From Corallium rubrum (taxonomy: Eukaryota; Cnidaria; Anthozoa; Scleralcyonacea; Coralliidae): DNA of 64,000 nucleotides. The first letter of the stretch is position 1. Every line of letters begins with the position of its first letter. Of this stretch, positions 10,232 through 17,791 are shown one piece after another. Position numbers and translations under genes: made by a program. The notes under the pieces were generated by a model. It made no database searches, was not told where the DNA came from, and saw only the letters and a program-made list of their open reading frames with translations. The stretch lies in NCBI GenBank assembly GCA_964035015.1, contig CAXIUP010000186.1, positions 310,001 through 374,000 on the forward strand, in the 5' to 3' direction.

Positions 10232-11485
10232 ATGGATAAGACCCTGAGAGAGTTTTTCACCAAATACCCATACGCCGATAGAACCAAGTTTATAACTGAT
10301 TCAGTCTTCGGTCAGTCAGAACCTGGTGTATTCTTCGGACCTATCAACGATTCGTACATCTACACTGACGACAGAGATTTTAAGAACAATAGAGACTACA
10401 CCAAGTATTTAACAATAAATAAACCACCGCCCAGATTTCCGAAGATATGGCTCGGTGGTGGTACGGTACAGAAAGTTCAGGGTAAGCGACACTGGAGGAG
10501 GGACATTGAGGGGAAATATGACTTTTCAAAGTTCACGTATCTATCAGACAACGCCATAGACTACGACCTTAACAATTTCAGGGTCTACGTTAACGGCCAA
10601 GACTTTTTTATGGCAAAGTTACCAGTCCTGAATCCAGGGAACCGGACGGACATCGCGAAATGGTGGAATGATAATGAACCTTATTACCAACTTATAACCG
10701 CTGTTTACCCCAGTTCATACTGCTGTGGCGTTGGGGTAGAACACCTAAAATTCTCAGAAGACGTATATCCAGTAGTCTCCTCTATCATGCGTTTCCACCT
10801 CTATTTCACCACGCGGCGTATACTAAGACGTCTGATAACGGAAAAGAGGAGTGACCTAATGAGAGAGTTTGGCGTCGGAGACGGCGGTGTGATTGACAAC
10901 ATGGCGAACATACCCAGAGAAAAAAAGTTCCTGATTAATCCTCACTCTGGTTACAAACACAACCGTTCGTTCCATGAGTGGATGTGGCGTCTCAATAGTG
11001 ACTATAAGACACACTACAGAAGGTTCATCCCTTTACGGACAGATGGTTTCACCAGGGTAGGTCTGCAGTATCTGAATGAGTCCATCGAGTCTTATGTTTA
11101 CGCTGTTCTCGGTTCACAGGCTAAAACAAGGATCAGCATTGTTAACAAAGGTGCTGGAAGTCTCGAAACACAGCAAGAGTTTAGAGTCCTTGTAGAGGAT
11201 GCCGTCGTTAACTATTCTGTCAGCACCTGGATTCTGAATATGAACAGGGCAATATCAGATACTAACGTCATCCAGAACCTAGCCATAAGTCCTGACACGT
11301 GGTTAGTACCAGGATCACTGACGATACTGAAGGAGAAAATCCTAGGATACAACAACTTACTCAGACGTGCGTCGGAGGGTATGAGGTTTGGTATTAATTC
11401 TGAAGTCAACTACCAAGGGTGTTCACAAACAGCCACCAAAGACACACCAAGAAAGCGGTCCACATCTGGAAACACTAGACAGTGA
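10232..11485 (+). CDS. Conserved Polinton protein, 417 aa, unknown function
   Basis: Not recognised. Soluble protein opening with MDKTLREFFTKYPYAD. It has conserved aromatic-rich blocks (DYDLNNFRVYVNGQDFF, SYCCGVGVEHL, MRFHLYFTTRRI) and a C-terminal block (INMNRAISDTNVI-like, then GYNNLLRRASEGMRFGIN). The decayed Polinton-2 homologue lies at 33357-34916 on the minus strand and keeps all these blocks, so the protein is a core component of this Polinton group. It heads the right-hand plus-strand gene block. No P-loop, nuclease or protease motif is visible; a structural or virion role is possible. The C-terminal end overlaps another open frame carrying a membrane segment. Confidence 0.75.
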   Translation: MDKTLREFFTKYPYADRTKFITDSVFGQSEPGVFFGPINDSYIYTDDRDFKNNRDYTKYLTINKPPPRFPKIWLGGGTVQKVQGKRHWRRDIEGKYDFSKFTYLSDNAIDYDLNNFRVYVNGQDFFMAKLPVLNPGNRTDIAKWWNDNEPYYQLITAVYPSSYCCGVGVEHLKFSEDVYPVVSSIMRFHLYFTTRRILRRLITEKRSDLMREFGVGDGGVIDNMANIPREKKFLINPHSGYKHNRSFHEWMWRLNSDYKTHYRRFIPLRTDGFTRVGLQYLNESIESYVYAVLGSQAKTRISIVNKGAGSLETQQEFRVLVEDAVVNYSVSTWILNMNRAISDTNVIQNLAISPDTWLVPGSLTILKEKILGYNNLLRRASEGMRFGINSEVNYQGCSQTATKDTPRKRSTSGNTRQ

Positions 11486-11657
11486 CGGACAAGCCGACAA
11501 ACCAGCTGTCCATACACCTGACAGACCAACCGTCCACACACCTAACAAACCAACCGTCCACACACCTGACAGACAACCAAAGCCAGACAATGAGTTGGGA
11601 ATCCTATTGGTCCTAACAGCTGTGTCTGGGTATCTGTTCAGTAAATACATTCTATAG
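11415..11657 (+). CDS. Out-of-frame extension with HTP repeats and a C-terminal membrane segment
   Basis: Open frame in +1 relative to the 417-aa gene; the two overlap from 11388 to 11485. It contains no ATG. It has three imperfect copies of PTVHTPDR and ends with a membrane-spanning segment (GILLVLTAVSGYLFSKYIL). Polinton-2 has an equivalent terminal segment (NGVLLVACIISGLLISKYY, minus strand, near 33.36-33.47 kb), also directly after the 417-aa homologue. The segment may be the natural C-terminal tail of that protein, reached by a frameshift or separated by an indel. The gene start given is where this frame resumes after the conserved block. Confidence 0.5.
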   Translation, partial: KGVHKQPPKTHQESGPHLETLDSDGQADKPAVHTPDRPTVHTPNKPTVHTPDRQPKPDNELGILLVLTAVSGYLFSKYIL

Positions 11658-11660
11658 TAT

Positions 11661-12449
11661 ATGAGTCTGTTCTATGGTTACAACAGACCGAGCACTAATA
11701 AACAACTCAACGATAAACTAAAAGAGGTCCTTCATACGAAGCCCGTCCCCGACTATAAGGTCATTTTTGACCTAAACGTAACCAGATCCAGTAAGAACGC
11801 CGTCTCCAAACTCCCTCCTTTTGTTGATTACATAGAGGATAGGGATGGTGAGATCCACTCAACCATGTTTTGGAGACCCCCTAGTATCAACCCACAGCTA
11901 AACACCGCCGGTGATCACCACTTCCTTTACCCTGAGACGACGGTAAGAACAGCCTTTCACGCTAACGTGCCCAGATTCATGTTCACCGATGTTTCAGTTT
12001 TCGTCGTGGTAAAGAGGAATAGTGTGAGATCGGCGTCGGGTACCTGGGAAACAATTGTTTCCAATGTTAATGTTAACGATGGTAGAAGCCTTGGGTTTAA
12101 AGCTGGGGTGAATAACAAACCGGTTTTCGGTGGGATGACACCGTCTAGGTTTCGTGAGTGTACAATTCCAGCGAAGTTCATCGGAAAAAAGGTTCTGGTA
12201 TCTGCCCACTGGCTATCTGGGTTTAGAGTGTCACACGTCAGGATAAATGGTGAGATACTGAGGGACTCATACTCTATGTGTGACATCGGTCAGATAGGGA
12301 CACCCTACCTGAATATCCTTGGGGTAAACAGCTTAAAAAGTTTTTATTCAGACATCAACTTCTACGGTATGAAGATCGTAGAGGGTCGTCTGGGGGAACC
12401 CGAGATCGGGAGGATCTGTAAGGGGGTTATGGTTGAATATGACCTGTAA
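11661..12449 (+). CDS. Putative LamG/concanavalin-like jelly-roll protein
   Basis: 262-aa beta-rich protein, intact, starting MSLFYGYNRPS at a TATAGTATATG motif. The C-terminal two thirds follow the pattern of a LamG-like carbohydrate-binding sandwich. A strand holds FVVVKRNSV, followed by WLSGF, VRINGEIL, YLNILGVNS, then DINFYGMKIVEGRLGEPEI, resembling the closing strand and short helix of LamG domains. If right, it could be a host-attachment or fibre-like virion protein. In Polinton-2 only the first six residues (MSLFYG) survive at about 33345, just before the next gene, showing a deletion there. The fold call is by eye and uncertain. Confidence 0.5.
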   Translation: MSLFYGYNRPSTNKQLNDKLKEVLHTKPVPDYKVIFDLNVTRSSKNAVSKLPPFVDYIEDRDGEIHSTMFWRPPSINPQLNTAGDHHFLYPETTVRTAFHANVPRFMFTDVSVFVVVKRNSVRSASGTWETIVSNVNVNDGRSLGFKAGVNNKPVFGGMTPSRFRECTIPAKFIGKKVLVSAHWLSGFRVSHVRINGEILRDSYSMCDIGQIGTPYLNILGVNSLKSFYSDINFYGMKIVEGRLGEPEIGRICKGVMVEYDL

Positions 12450-12454
12450 TTAGA

Positions 12455-12967
12455 ATGAAGAGAAAGAGAAAAAGCGTTATCAGCTTCAACCACATTGGTA
12501 AAAACCTCCAATCGGCTGAAGTGGACAAACTAACCCGACTCTATTCGTATTACCACAGGTTAGCGACCTGTTACAGGTGGAAACACACCCGACTGAGGAG
12601 ACTGAAGATGATCCTCGAGACGGTCTCTATTGGGTTGACCGTGGTCGGGGGAATAGCCGGTGGTGTTACAGCTAACCCACTGATCCTCGGAACTATAGCC
12701 AGTCCTGGCGTCCTGATCCAAGGGTATATGACCAAGTCGGGGATGTCTGGCAGACTGGAGAACTGTGAATTCGCTCATATCAACTATCACAAGGTTCTGA
12801 CACAAATCAGAAGCTTCCTACGTGGGGCTTCCTACGACGAGACTGTCTTCCTATCCGACGTCCGTGTACTCGACGACATTGTGACTGAGGTCTGTCCACA
12901 TTTCGGCAGTATGATCACACGGTATCACAGGACTTATGACTCAGCTGAGCCTGCCGGGCCTGGCTAA
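12455..12967 (+). CDS. Conserved Polinton membrane protein, 170 aa
   Basis: Basic N-terminus (MKRKRKSVISF) and a central hydrophobic Gly-rich stretch (TVSIGLTVVGGIAGGVTANP then ILGTIASPGVLIQ) likely forming a hairpin in a membrane. The C-terminal part is polar. A homologue in Polinton-2 (32910-33311, minus) keeps the TANPI motif and the C-terminal DEIV region. Starts 5 bp after the preceding gene. Its 3' end overlaps the 3' end of the convergent kinase by 53 bp. Function unknown. Confidence 0.68.
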   Translation: MKRKRKSVISFNHIGKNLQSAEVDKLTRLYSYYHRLATCYRWKHTRLRRLKMILETVSIGLTVVGGIAGGVTANPLILGTIASPGVLIQGYMTKSGMSGRLENCEFAHINYHKVLTQIRSFLRGASYDETVFLSDVRVLDDIVTEVCPHFGSMITRYHRTYDSAEPAGPG

Positions 12968-13658
12968 CGGTTCTGACTATCTCTGGTATGTAGACGTCCC
13001 GGTCACCCACACGGGCCATCCAACCGTGAAATCCACTAGGGATCCCATGGAGGGTATTGACTACCTCCGATTCATCCGGACCGAAGTCTTCCCAGTCGAG
13101 ACCAATTACCTTGGTCCCCTTGTTCCAAACCATTACAACCGTTTCTCTCATATACCTTTGTATCCACACTAGGTAATCCTTAGTTATACCGGCTTCACAT
13201 TCCCGACCCCTCCTGAGCATTCGGTCGTGGCAGGTGTCAACTGAAGCGCTTAGGAGTAGTAGGGCATCAGGGGTTGGGAGTAGATTGTTTAGTGAGTGGA
13301 AGATCTTGGAATAATCAGAAAACTGTTTGTCGGTTATCCACCCATTACGCCAACAGTTCTTAGTGAAAGTCATACAGCTGTGATGTGTTCGCTCTTCAAT
13401 CACATTCTCCCCCTCGTTGATTAACTCCAGAGCTTTCAGGTAAGCGTCGATTCTCTCACCAAGAAACCAGATCTCCATCTCATACGCCCACCTCCCGGGG
13501 TCAGCGTAAAACCTTTCCAGGTATGGGTTGCTCTCAACTGGCTCTTCTATGAGACGGTAGTGGTTCCTCCTAGCGAACGGTTTCACGAATGTTGTCTTCC
13601 CCACACCAATGTTTCCGTCGAGGGCGATCAGTCGAGCACCGAGCTTTGGGTTGGTCAT
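12915..13658 (-). CDS. dNK: Deoxynucleoside kinase
   Basis: About 247 aa. It phosphorylates deoxynucleosides to monophosphates, enlarging the dNTP pool for DNA replication. The P-loop is GNIGVGKTT near residue 15. Next come the EEPVESNPYLERFY substrate segment, the ERTHHSCMTFTKN segment (the E/D-R-S region of the family) and a LID-like RRGRECE. These match the animal and viral deoxynucleoside kinase/thymidine kinase 2-like family. The ATG at 13658 sits at GGGGTATAATG. The gene is intact. It is the only minus-strand gene in the right block and is convergent with the 170-aa gene. No homologue remains in Polinton-2, so it may be a recent acquisition. Its presence is unusual for a Polinton. Confidence 0.9.
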   Translation of the reverse strand: MTNPKLGARLIALDGNIGVGKTTFVKPFARRNHYRLIEEPVESNPYLERFYADPGRWAYEMEIWFLGERIDAYLKALELINEGENVIEERTHHSCMTFTKNCWRNGWITDKQFSDYSKIFHSLNNLLPTPDALLLLSASVDTCHDRMLRRGRECEAGITKDYLVWIQRYMRETVVMVWNKGTKVIGLDWEDFGPDESEVVNTLHGIPSGFHGWMARVGDRDVYIPEIVRTVSQARQAQLSHKSCDTV

Positions 13659-13703
13659 TATACCCCAGGTATACGGTACGGCCCTAAAGCTCCTGTATTT
13701 TAT

Positions 13704-14024
13704 ATGAAGATTCCAAAGAGACTTAGACGACCCATACTGATTATCTCCCACGCCCTTAGAAGAGCTATCGGGGTGATGAGACATTGTGTTAGGAGGAACC
13801 GTAGGGGAGAGTACTACGTGACTGAGTCTGTTGTTGTCTGGCTGACGGTCTCAGAGATTCCTACAGATGACCTCACAGACTTCCCACAAACAGCCTCAGA
13901 GATTCCTACAGATGACCTCACAGACTTCCCACAAACAACCTCAGAGATTCCTACAGATGGTCTCACAGATTCCTCAGAGACGGCCTCAGAGATTCCTACA
14001 GATGACCTCACAGATGAAACATAG
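13704..14024 (+). CDS. Small protein: Arg-rich N-terminus plus acidic tandem repeats
   Basis: 106 aa. The first ~35 residues are strongly basic (MKIPKRLRRPILIISHALRR, then RHCVRRNRRG). A hydrophobic patch follows. The rest is three and a half copies of a 15-residue unit, SEIPTDDLTDFPQTA, encoded by near-identical 45-bp DNA repeats (about 13852-14020). The basic part could bind DNA, as small core proteins of related viruses do, but this is speculation. No homologue was seen in Polinton-2. It starts right after a TATTTTATATG motif, divergent from the kinase with a 45-bp gap. Confidence 0.6.
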   Translation: MKIPKRLRRPILIISHALRRAIGVMRHCVRRNRRGEYYVTESVVVWLTVSEIPTDDLTDFPQTASEIPTDDLTDFPQTTSEIPTDGLTDSSETASEIPTDDLTDET

Positions 14025-14036
14025 ATTAGTGTATAG

Positions 14037-14288
14037 ATGGCTGACGAAACATCTGAAAAAAACCCGGAAGTCCCTAAGGTGACATCAGTGGTCAAGACGG
14101 AGAGAGTCAAGGATCCGAAACGGGTGGAGGCTGGTAAACGACTGGCTCAGATATCAAAGACAGCCAAGGAGAGGAAAGCCAGGGAGCGGTTGGCGGCTGA
14201 GATTGGTCCTGGGGTTGGTGGGGGCCGGTCAGCCTATTACGGATATCTAATCGGGACCGTTGGGTTGGGTTCGTTACTAGTCCAGTGA
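14037..14288 (+). pseudogene. Small membrane protein, N-terminal part (split by LINE)
   Basis: Begins MADETSEKNPEVPK at a TTAGTGTATAGATG motif. It has a conserved basic segment (KDPKRVEAGKRLAQISKTAKERK) and a membrane span (YYGYLIGTVGLGSLLV). Polinton-2 has a homologue at 31437-31756 with KDPKRVESGKKLALLAKAARERKK and VIGVLGLAVAVGSLWF. The reading frame runs into a LINE at about 14289; the C-terminal part reappears after it at 15787-15909. Probably a small virion membrane protein, function unknown. Confidence 0.7.
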
Positions 14289-15775
14289 CTCTATTTACTC
14301 TGTCTGAAATAAGTGAATACGAAGTATTTCTTTTGTTAAGTAATCTTAAAACATCAAAATCGACAGGCATTGATTCTATCCCCGCAAGGGTACTTAAAAT
14401 CTCAGCTGAAATAATTAGCCCTTCTTTAACTTGGATCTTTAATCTCTGTATATAAACCGGAGTCTATATAGATGATTGGAAGAAGGCTTGGGTTGTTCCT
14501 ATCTATAAATCAGATGATAGGAAAAAATGTGAAAATTATCGCCCAATATCAATCTTACCGATTATCAGTAAAATTTTCGAGAGATCCGTTTTCAATCAAT
14601 TGTACGAATTTCTGAACGCTAATTCTCTACTTTCTAAACATCAATTTGGGTTTCGCCCAAAAAATTCTACTCTGGCAGCACTCATTCAGATGTGCGATGC
14701 ATGGTATGAGAATATGGATAATGGTGAATTGAATGGTGTAGTTTTTATTGATATTCGAAAAGCTTTTGACTCTATTAATCATGATATTCTTTTACGCAAA
14801 ATGAAAGAACAATTTGGGAAAACAAACTGCAGCATCATTCAACAAAAATCAAATTAATGTATGTCGGATCAAATCATAACCTTGCTAAAATTGACAATGA
14901 GTTCCCCGTAATGATTAATGATCAACTGATTTCCAGAGTGCACTCAATTTCGTGTTTGGGAGTTAAACTTGATGAACCATTGAATTGGGATGAACATATA
15001 GAAATGGTTTGCAAAAAAGTTGGTGCGGGCATAGGAATTTTAAGGCGTATCAAGCCCTATGTTCCTGCAAACACTTTGATATCAATTTATAATGCTCTGA
15101 TACAGCCTTACTTCGATTACTGCTCTCCCCTTTGGGGAGTCTGTAACAAAACACTGAGAGATAATTTACAAAGGTTTCAAAATCGGGCTGCCAGAATAAT
15201 AGCTGGCGCCAGTTACGAGATCAGATCTGCTGACGTTCTTCGATCTCTTGATTGGGAAAATTTGGAAACAAGATGGTACTTAACCAAGGCGACATTCTTA
15301 TATAAAGTCTTGAGTAATAGTGCTGCACCGACTCTGAAAGATTCATTCATCAGTAGGAATATTTTACTGAATAATTATAATCTTAGAAATTCTCAAACTG
15401 ATCTGTCCCTTCCAAAGCCAAATAGAGAATTTCTCAAAAGAAGTTTTAAATATAGCGGTGCTTATCTTTGGAATAACCTTCCGCTTGAAGCTAAGCAAGC
15501 TCAATCAATTTACTCATTGAAAAGTTGTATCAAACAAAATATTCGATGTTAAAAATCGAGTCTGGATTTTTTTTTTTTTAAATCATATCTTTATCTGGGT
15601 CACACCATCGTAAATTATAGTAGTGATGTACATATTGTAGTAGACTTAGTTTCCTTCCTTTTTATATTCTTTGTAATATATTTTATATGGACGCCCCCCG
15701 TGGAAATCAACTTTTGTAGTTGTCGGGGCTAGCATCGTTAAATAAAGTGTAAATAATTATCGGTGGGGCTTCACT
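14289..15775 (+). mobile_element. 5'-truncated LINE (jockey/CR1-like) inside Polinton-1
   Basis: Reverse transcriptase fragment: YRPISILPIISKIFERSVF, HQFGFRPKNSTLAAL and IDIRKAFDSINHDILL are visible (about 14300-14850). An internal deletion at about 14815-14860 then removes the YADD core. The C-terminal region (14857-15552) has QPYFDYCSPLWG and RFQNRAARII, typical of this superfamily. A 3' UTR with short repeats ending near TAAATAAAGTG closes it. Dead on arrival: 5'-truncated, one stop, core lost. Boundaries are approximate, and no target duplication could be recognised. Confidence 0.88.
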
Positions 15776-15786
15776 TTATTACACTA

Positions 15787-15909
15787 TAAGGCAGGAGAGA
15801 AGGGAGGTTCAGAGACTGAAAACCGTTGATGAGGAGAAGGTAATGGAAGGAACTGTCGAACCACAGAAGCCCGTTCGGACTTCCCCGGTTTTAGACACCT
15901 TCGACGAAT
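15787..15909 (+). pseudogene. Small membrane protein, C-terminal part (after the LINE)
   Basis: Open frame of about 40 codons (RQERREVQRLKTVDEEK ... SPVLDTFDE, stop at 15907-15909). It fits the charged tail expected after the membrane span of the gene starting at 14037; the Polinton-2 homologue also has a polar tail of similar length. Separated from its N-terminal part only by the LINE. Confidence 0.6.
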
Positions 15910-15927
15910 GAAATATGTGTTAGTATA

Positions 15928-16164
15928 ATGTCAACCGACCGGAAAGAACTGATGAACGAGCTCTACGACGCCCTCCTGATCACAAGCGGAGCTGTGGCAG
16001 TCTCCATGGCTTCAAAGAAGGTCCTGAGGGAACCTTTGGGTACCCCTGAGTCTGTAAAGGGTACCGCCAAGCTGGCTCTAGCCGTTGGAATCAGCACAGT
16101 TGGGATTAAATATGCCCAGTCGAAGGGGTACCTACCGGTTGACCCTTTTTCGAAGCCTAAGTAG
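15928..16164 (+). CDS. Small conserved membrane protein, 78 aa
   Basis: MSTDRKELMNELYDALLITS followed by two modest hydrophobic segments (GAVAVSMASKKVL and AKLALAVGISTVGIKYA), ending LPVDPFSKPK. Intact. A decayed homologue in Polinton-2 (31175-31401, minus) keeps EPLSTPESLKGTAKL and the TDPF ending. The ATG is immediately preceded by TGTGTTAGTATA, a clean example of the late-promoter-like motif. Function unknown. Confidence 0.75.
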   Translation: MSTDRKELMNELYDALLITSGAVAVSMASKKVLREPLGTPESVKGTAKLALAVGISTVGIKYAQSKGYLPVDPFSKPK

Positions 16165-16194
16165 CCTAAGGGGGTTCCGTACTCAGTGGCTATT

Positions 16195-16578
16195 ATGGAG
16201 GTTGAGACACGTTGGCTGCCCCCTATGTCTAGGGGAGAGAGGAATGTGTGGGATGCTTTACGCGTTAACAGAATTGAGGCGGTTAGGGAGAAAACCTTTG
16301 ATGGGTTAGTGGGGTTGGGTGGTGGCCTTTTGAGGTATGACTTCGCGGTGCCTCTTAGCGGTGGTACTTTCTTACTGATTGAGTATGATGGTGAACAACA
16401 TTTCAGCCCTTCCACCTGGTCTGGTACGTTAACCCAGGAGGAGGCAGAAAGACGCTTTAGGGTACAGAAGATACACGATCGGATGAAAGACGAGTACGCC
16501 GAGAACAACGGTTATCAGATAGTCAGAATTCCGTATTGGGAAAGGCGTAACATCCGTTCTATTATCGGATCTTTGTGA
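16195..16578 (+). CDS. PD-(D/E)XK-like (Vsr/DUF559-type) nuclease
   Basis: 127 aa. The core pattern of small restriction-endonuclease-like proteins is visible: RYDFAVPL (catalytic Asp), LIEYDGEQHF (Glu-x-Asp-Gly-x-x-His) and a downstream KIHDRMKDEYAENNGYQIVRI with the conserved Lys and Tyr/Arg. Such enzymes cut or nick DNA; in a virus-like element this could process replication intermediates or degrade competitor DNA. ATG taken at 16195 (MEVETRW). Intact. No homologue in Polinton-2, which instead carries a VRR-NUC-like gene near its polymerase. Confidence 0.75.
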   Translation: MEVETRWLPPMSRGERNVWDALRVNRIEAVREKTFDGLVGLGGGLLRYDFAVPLSGGTFLLIEYDGEQHFSPSTWSGTLTQEEAERRFRVQKIHDRMKDEYAENNGYQIVRIPYWERRNIRSIIGSL

Positions 16579-16607
16579 CGGAGTGTATTATCTCTAGTTA
16601 TATATAT

Positions 16608-17027
16608 ATGGCTAGTGTGGTTGCTGGTGGACTGTTTAACGCCTTGGCCTTCGCGGGCGCTGGATTCCTGTTCTCAAAGTTAAATCACACCGGATATGAA
16701 GCTGAGATTAAGAGACACAACCACGCCCTCGAGCAGTTGGCTAGAGCAAAGGAGAAATGGTACGAGAGTGAAGTGGATAGGAAGGATAGGATACAGAGGC
16801 TGAGGCAGGAACTGTCTGACGCCAACGCTGACATCAACACAACGAATCACGCTCTGGATCTGCTGAAGGATAGATTGAGGCAGGTTGAGGTCGCTGGGTC
16901 GTCCCAGCCAAAGCCTGAGTTGTCTGACTATTACAAACCATCGGGTGAAATGAAAGAGTATCAGACCCTGTTTATCGGGTCTGTTGGTCTGGTTAGTGGG
17001 TATCTGATGTCTAGGTTTGTTTCGTAG
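16608..17027 (+). CDS. Coiled-coil protein with N-terminal hydrophobic segment
   Basis: 140 aa. The hydrophobic N-terminus (VVAGGLFNALAFAGAGFLFSK) is followed by NHTGYE-like and KRHNHALEQLA motifs. A long heptad-type helix comes next, then a C-terminal membrane span (LFIGSVGLVSGYLMS). Strongly conserved in Polinton-2 (30826-31170), where FAGAGFLFSK and KRHNHALEQLA are identical or nearly so. ATG at 16608 after TAGTTATATATAT. Probably a membrane-anchored virion component; no known family. Confidence 0.75.
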   Translation: MASVVAGGLFNALAFAGAGFLFSKLNHTGYEAEIKRHNHALEQLARAKEKWYESEVDRKDRIQRLRQELSDANADINTTNHALDLLKDRLRQVEVAGSSQPKPELSDYYKPSGEMKEYQTLFIGSVGLVSGYLMSRFVS

Positions 17028-17056
17028 GGCTTAGGAGGTTCTGAAGACTTGTTATA

Positions 17057-17791
17057 ATGTCTGTTTCCTGGTCGGACTTACCGAGAGGGCTTAGGGATTT
17101 ACCGTCCTCAAGCGTTGGGTGGGTCTGTAAGCAGATGGGGATTGAGTTAGTAGTCCCAGCTTGGGATCCACCCAGACGTAGTACGAAGTTGTGGTGTGAG
17201 GATTGTTCCAGATTCCGTGTGAAGGTGAGAACTGAGATGTATTCCTGTCCAGGATGTGGTGACACAGAATATGGATATGTTGTTGGGAGATATCGGGCGG
17301 CTGTTGGTCGTAGAAGTGAGCATTCGAGAAATCATTGGATGAGGAAGAGACTCACCAGAGTTGTCAGGGACACAGCCGTTGACGCTGTCTTATCCGACTT
17401 TTCCAAGGTTCTCCAAGTGATGAGAAGTAAGGGTCTGATAAGAGGTCGTAACCTGTCCAGATACAATTATTACATCATCAGATTGTGCTCAAGAAGAGGA
17501 ATTGGGTTACTGAGTGGTTTGAAGGATCTTAAAAGGGGGAAAACGAAGGATCTGTTTGATAACAATCTGTTTGGGATTGTGTATAAAGAACTTGGTTGGG
17601 ACCGTACCCCGGACAGGTTCTACACCAGGTGGTTGAGACGACACCTAACGGAATGTGACCACCCCTGTTATAACGATGAGCTCAGGTGTTATGATCCACC
17701 AAGACGACGACTATTCCGGCGAAGACCTCCGTTTCTACGAAAGGTTAATCGGTTACGACATAAATCAGTTAGACAGAGCCCTGAGGGGTAA
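17057..17791 (+). CDS. Zn-ribbon, VLTF3-like late transcription factor (putative)
   Basis: 244 aa, basic. A zinc ribbon is formed by CEDC (about residues 47-50) and CPGC (about 65-68). It is followed by a helical segment beginning SEHSRNHWMRKRL and a conserved YNYYIIRLCSRRGIGLL. The order of Zn ribbon, NH-W/F-containing segment and helical domain resembles the VLTF3-type late transcription factors of large DNA viruses and some Polinton relatives. The resemblance is by eye. A decayed Polinton-2 homologue (26803-27306) keeps GYYMIRLCSRRGIPLL. The gene overlaps the start of the polymerase gene by about 100 bp. If correct, it would act on the shared promoter motif. Confidence 0.5.
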   Translation: MSVSWSDLPRGLRDLPSSSVGWVCKQMGIELVVPAWDPPRRSTKLWCEDCSRFRVKVRTEMYSCPGCGDTEYGYVVGRYRAAVGRRSEHSRNHWMRKRLTRVVRDTAVDAVLSDFSKVLQVMRSKGLIRGRNLSRYNYYIIRLCSRRGIGLLSGLKDLKRGKTKDLFDNNLFGIVYKELGWDRTPDRFYTRWLRRHLTECDHPCYNDELRCYDPPRRRLFRRRPPFLRKVNRLRHKSVRQSPEG

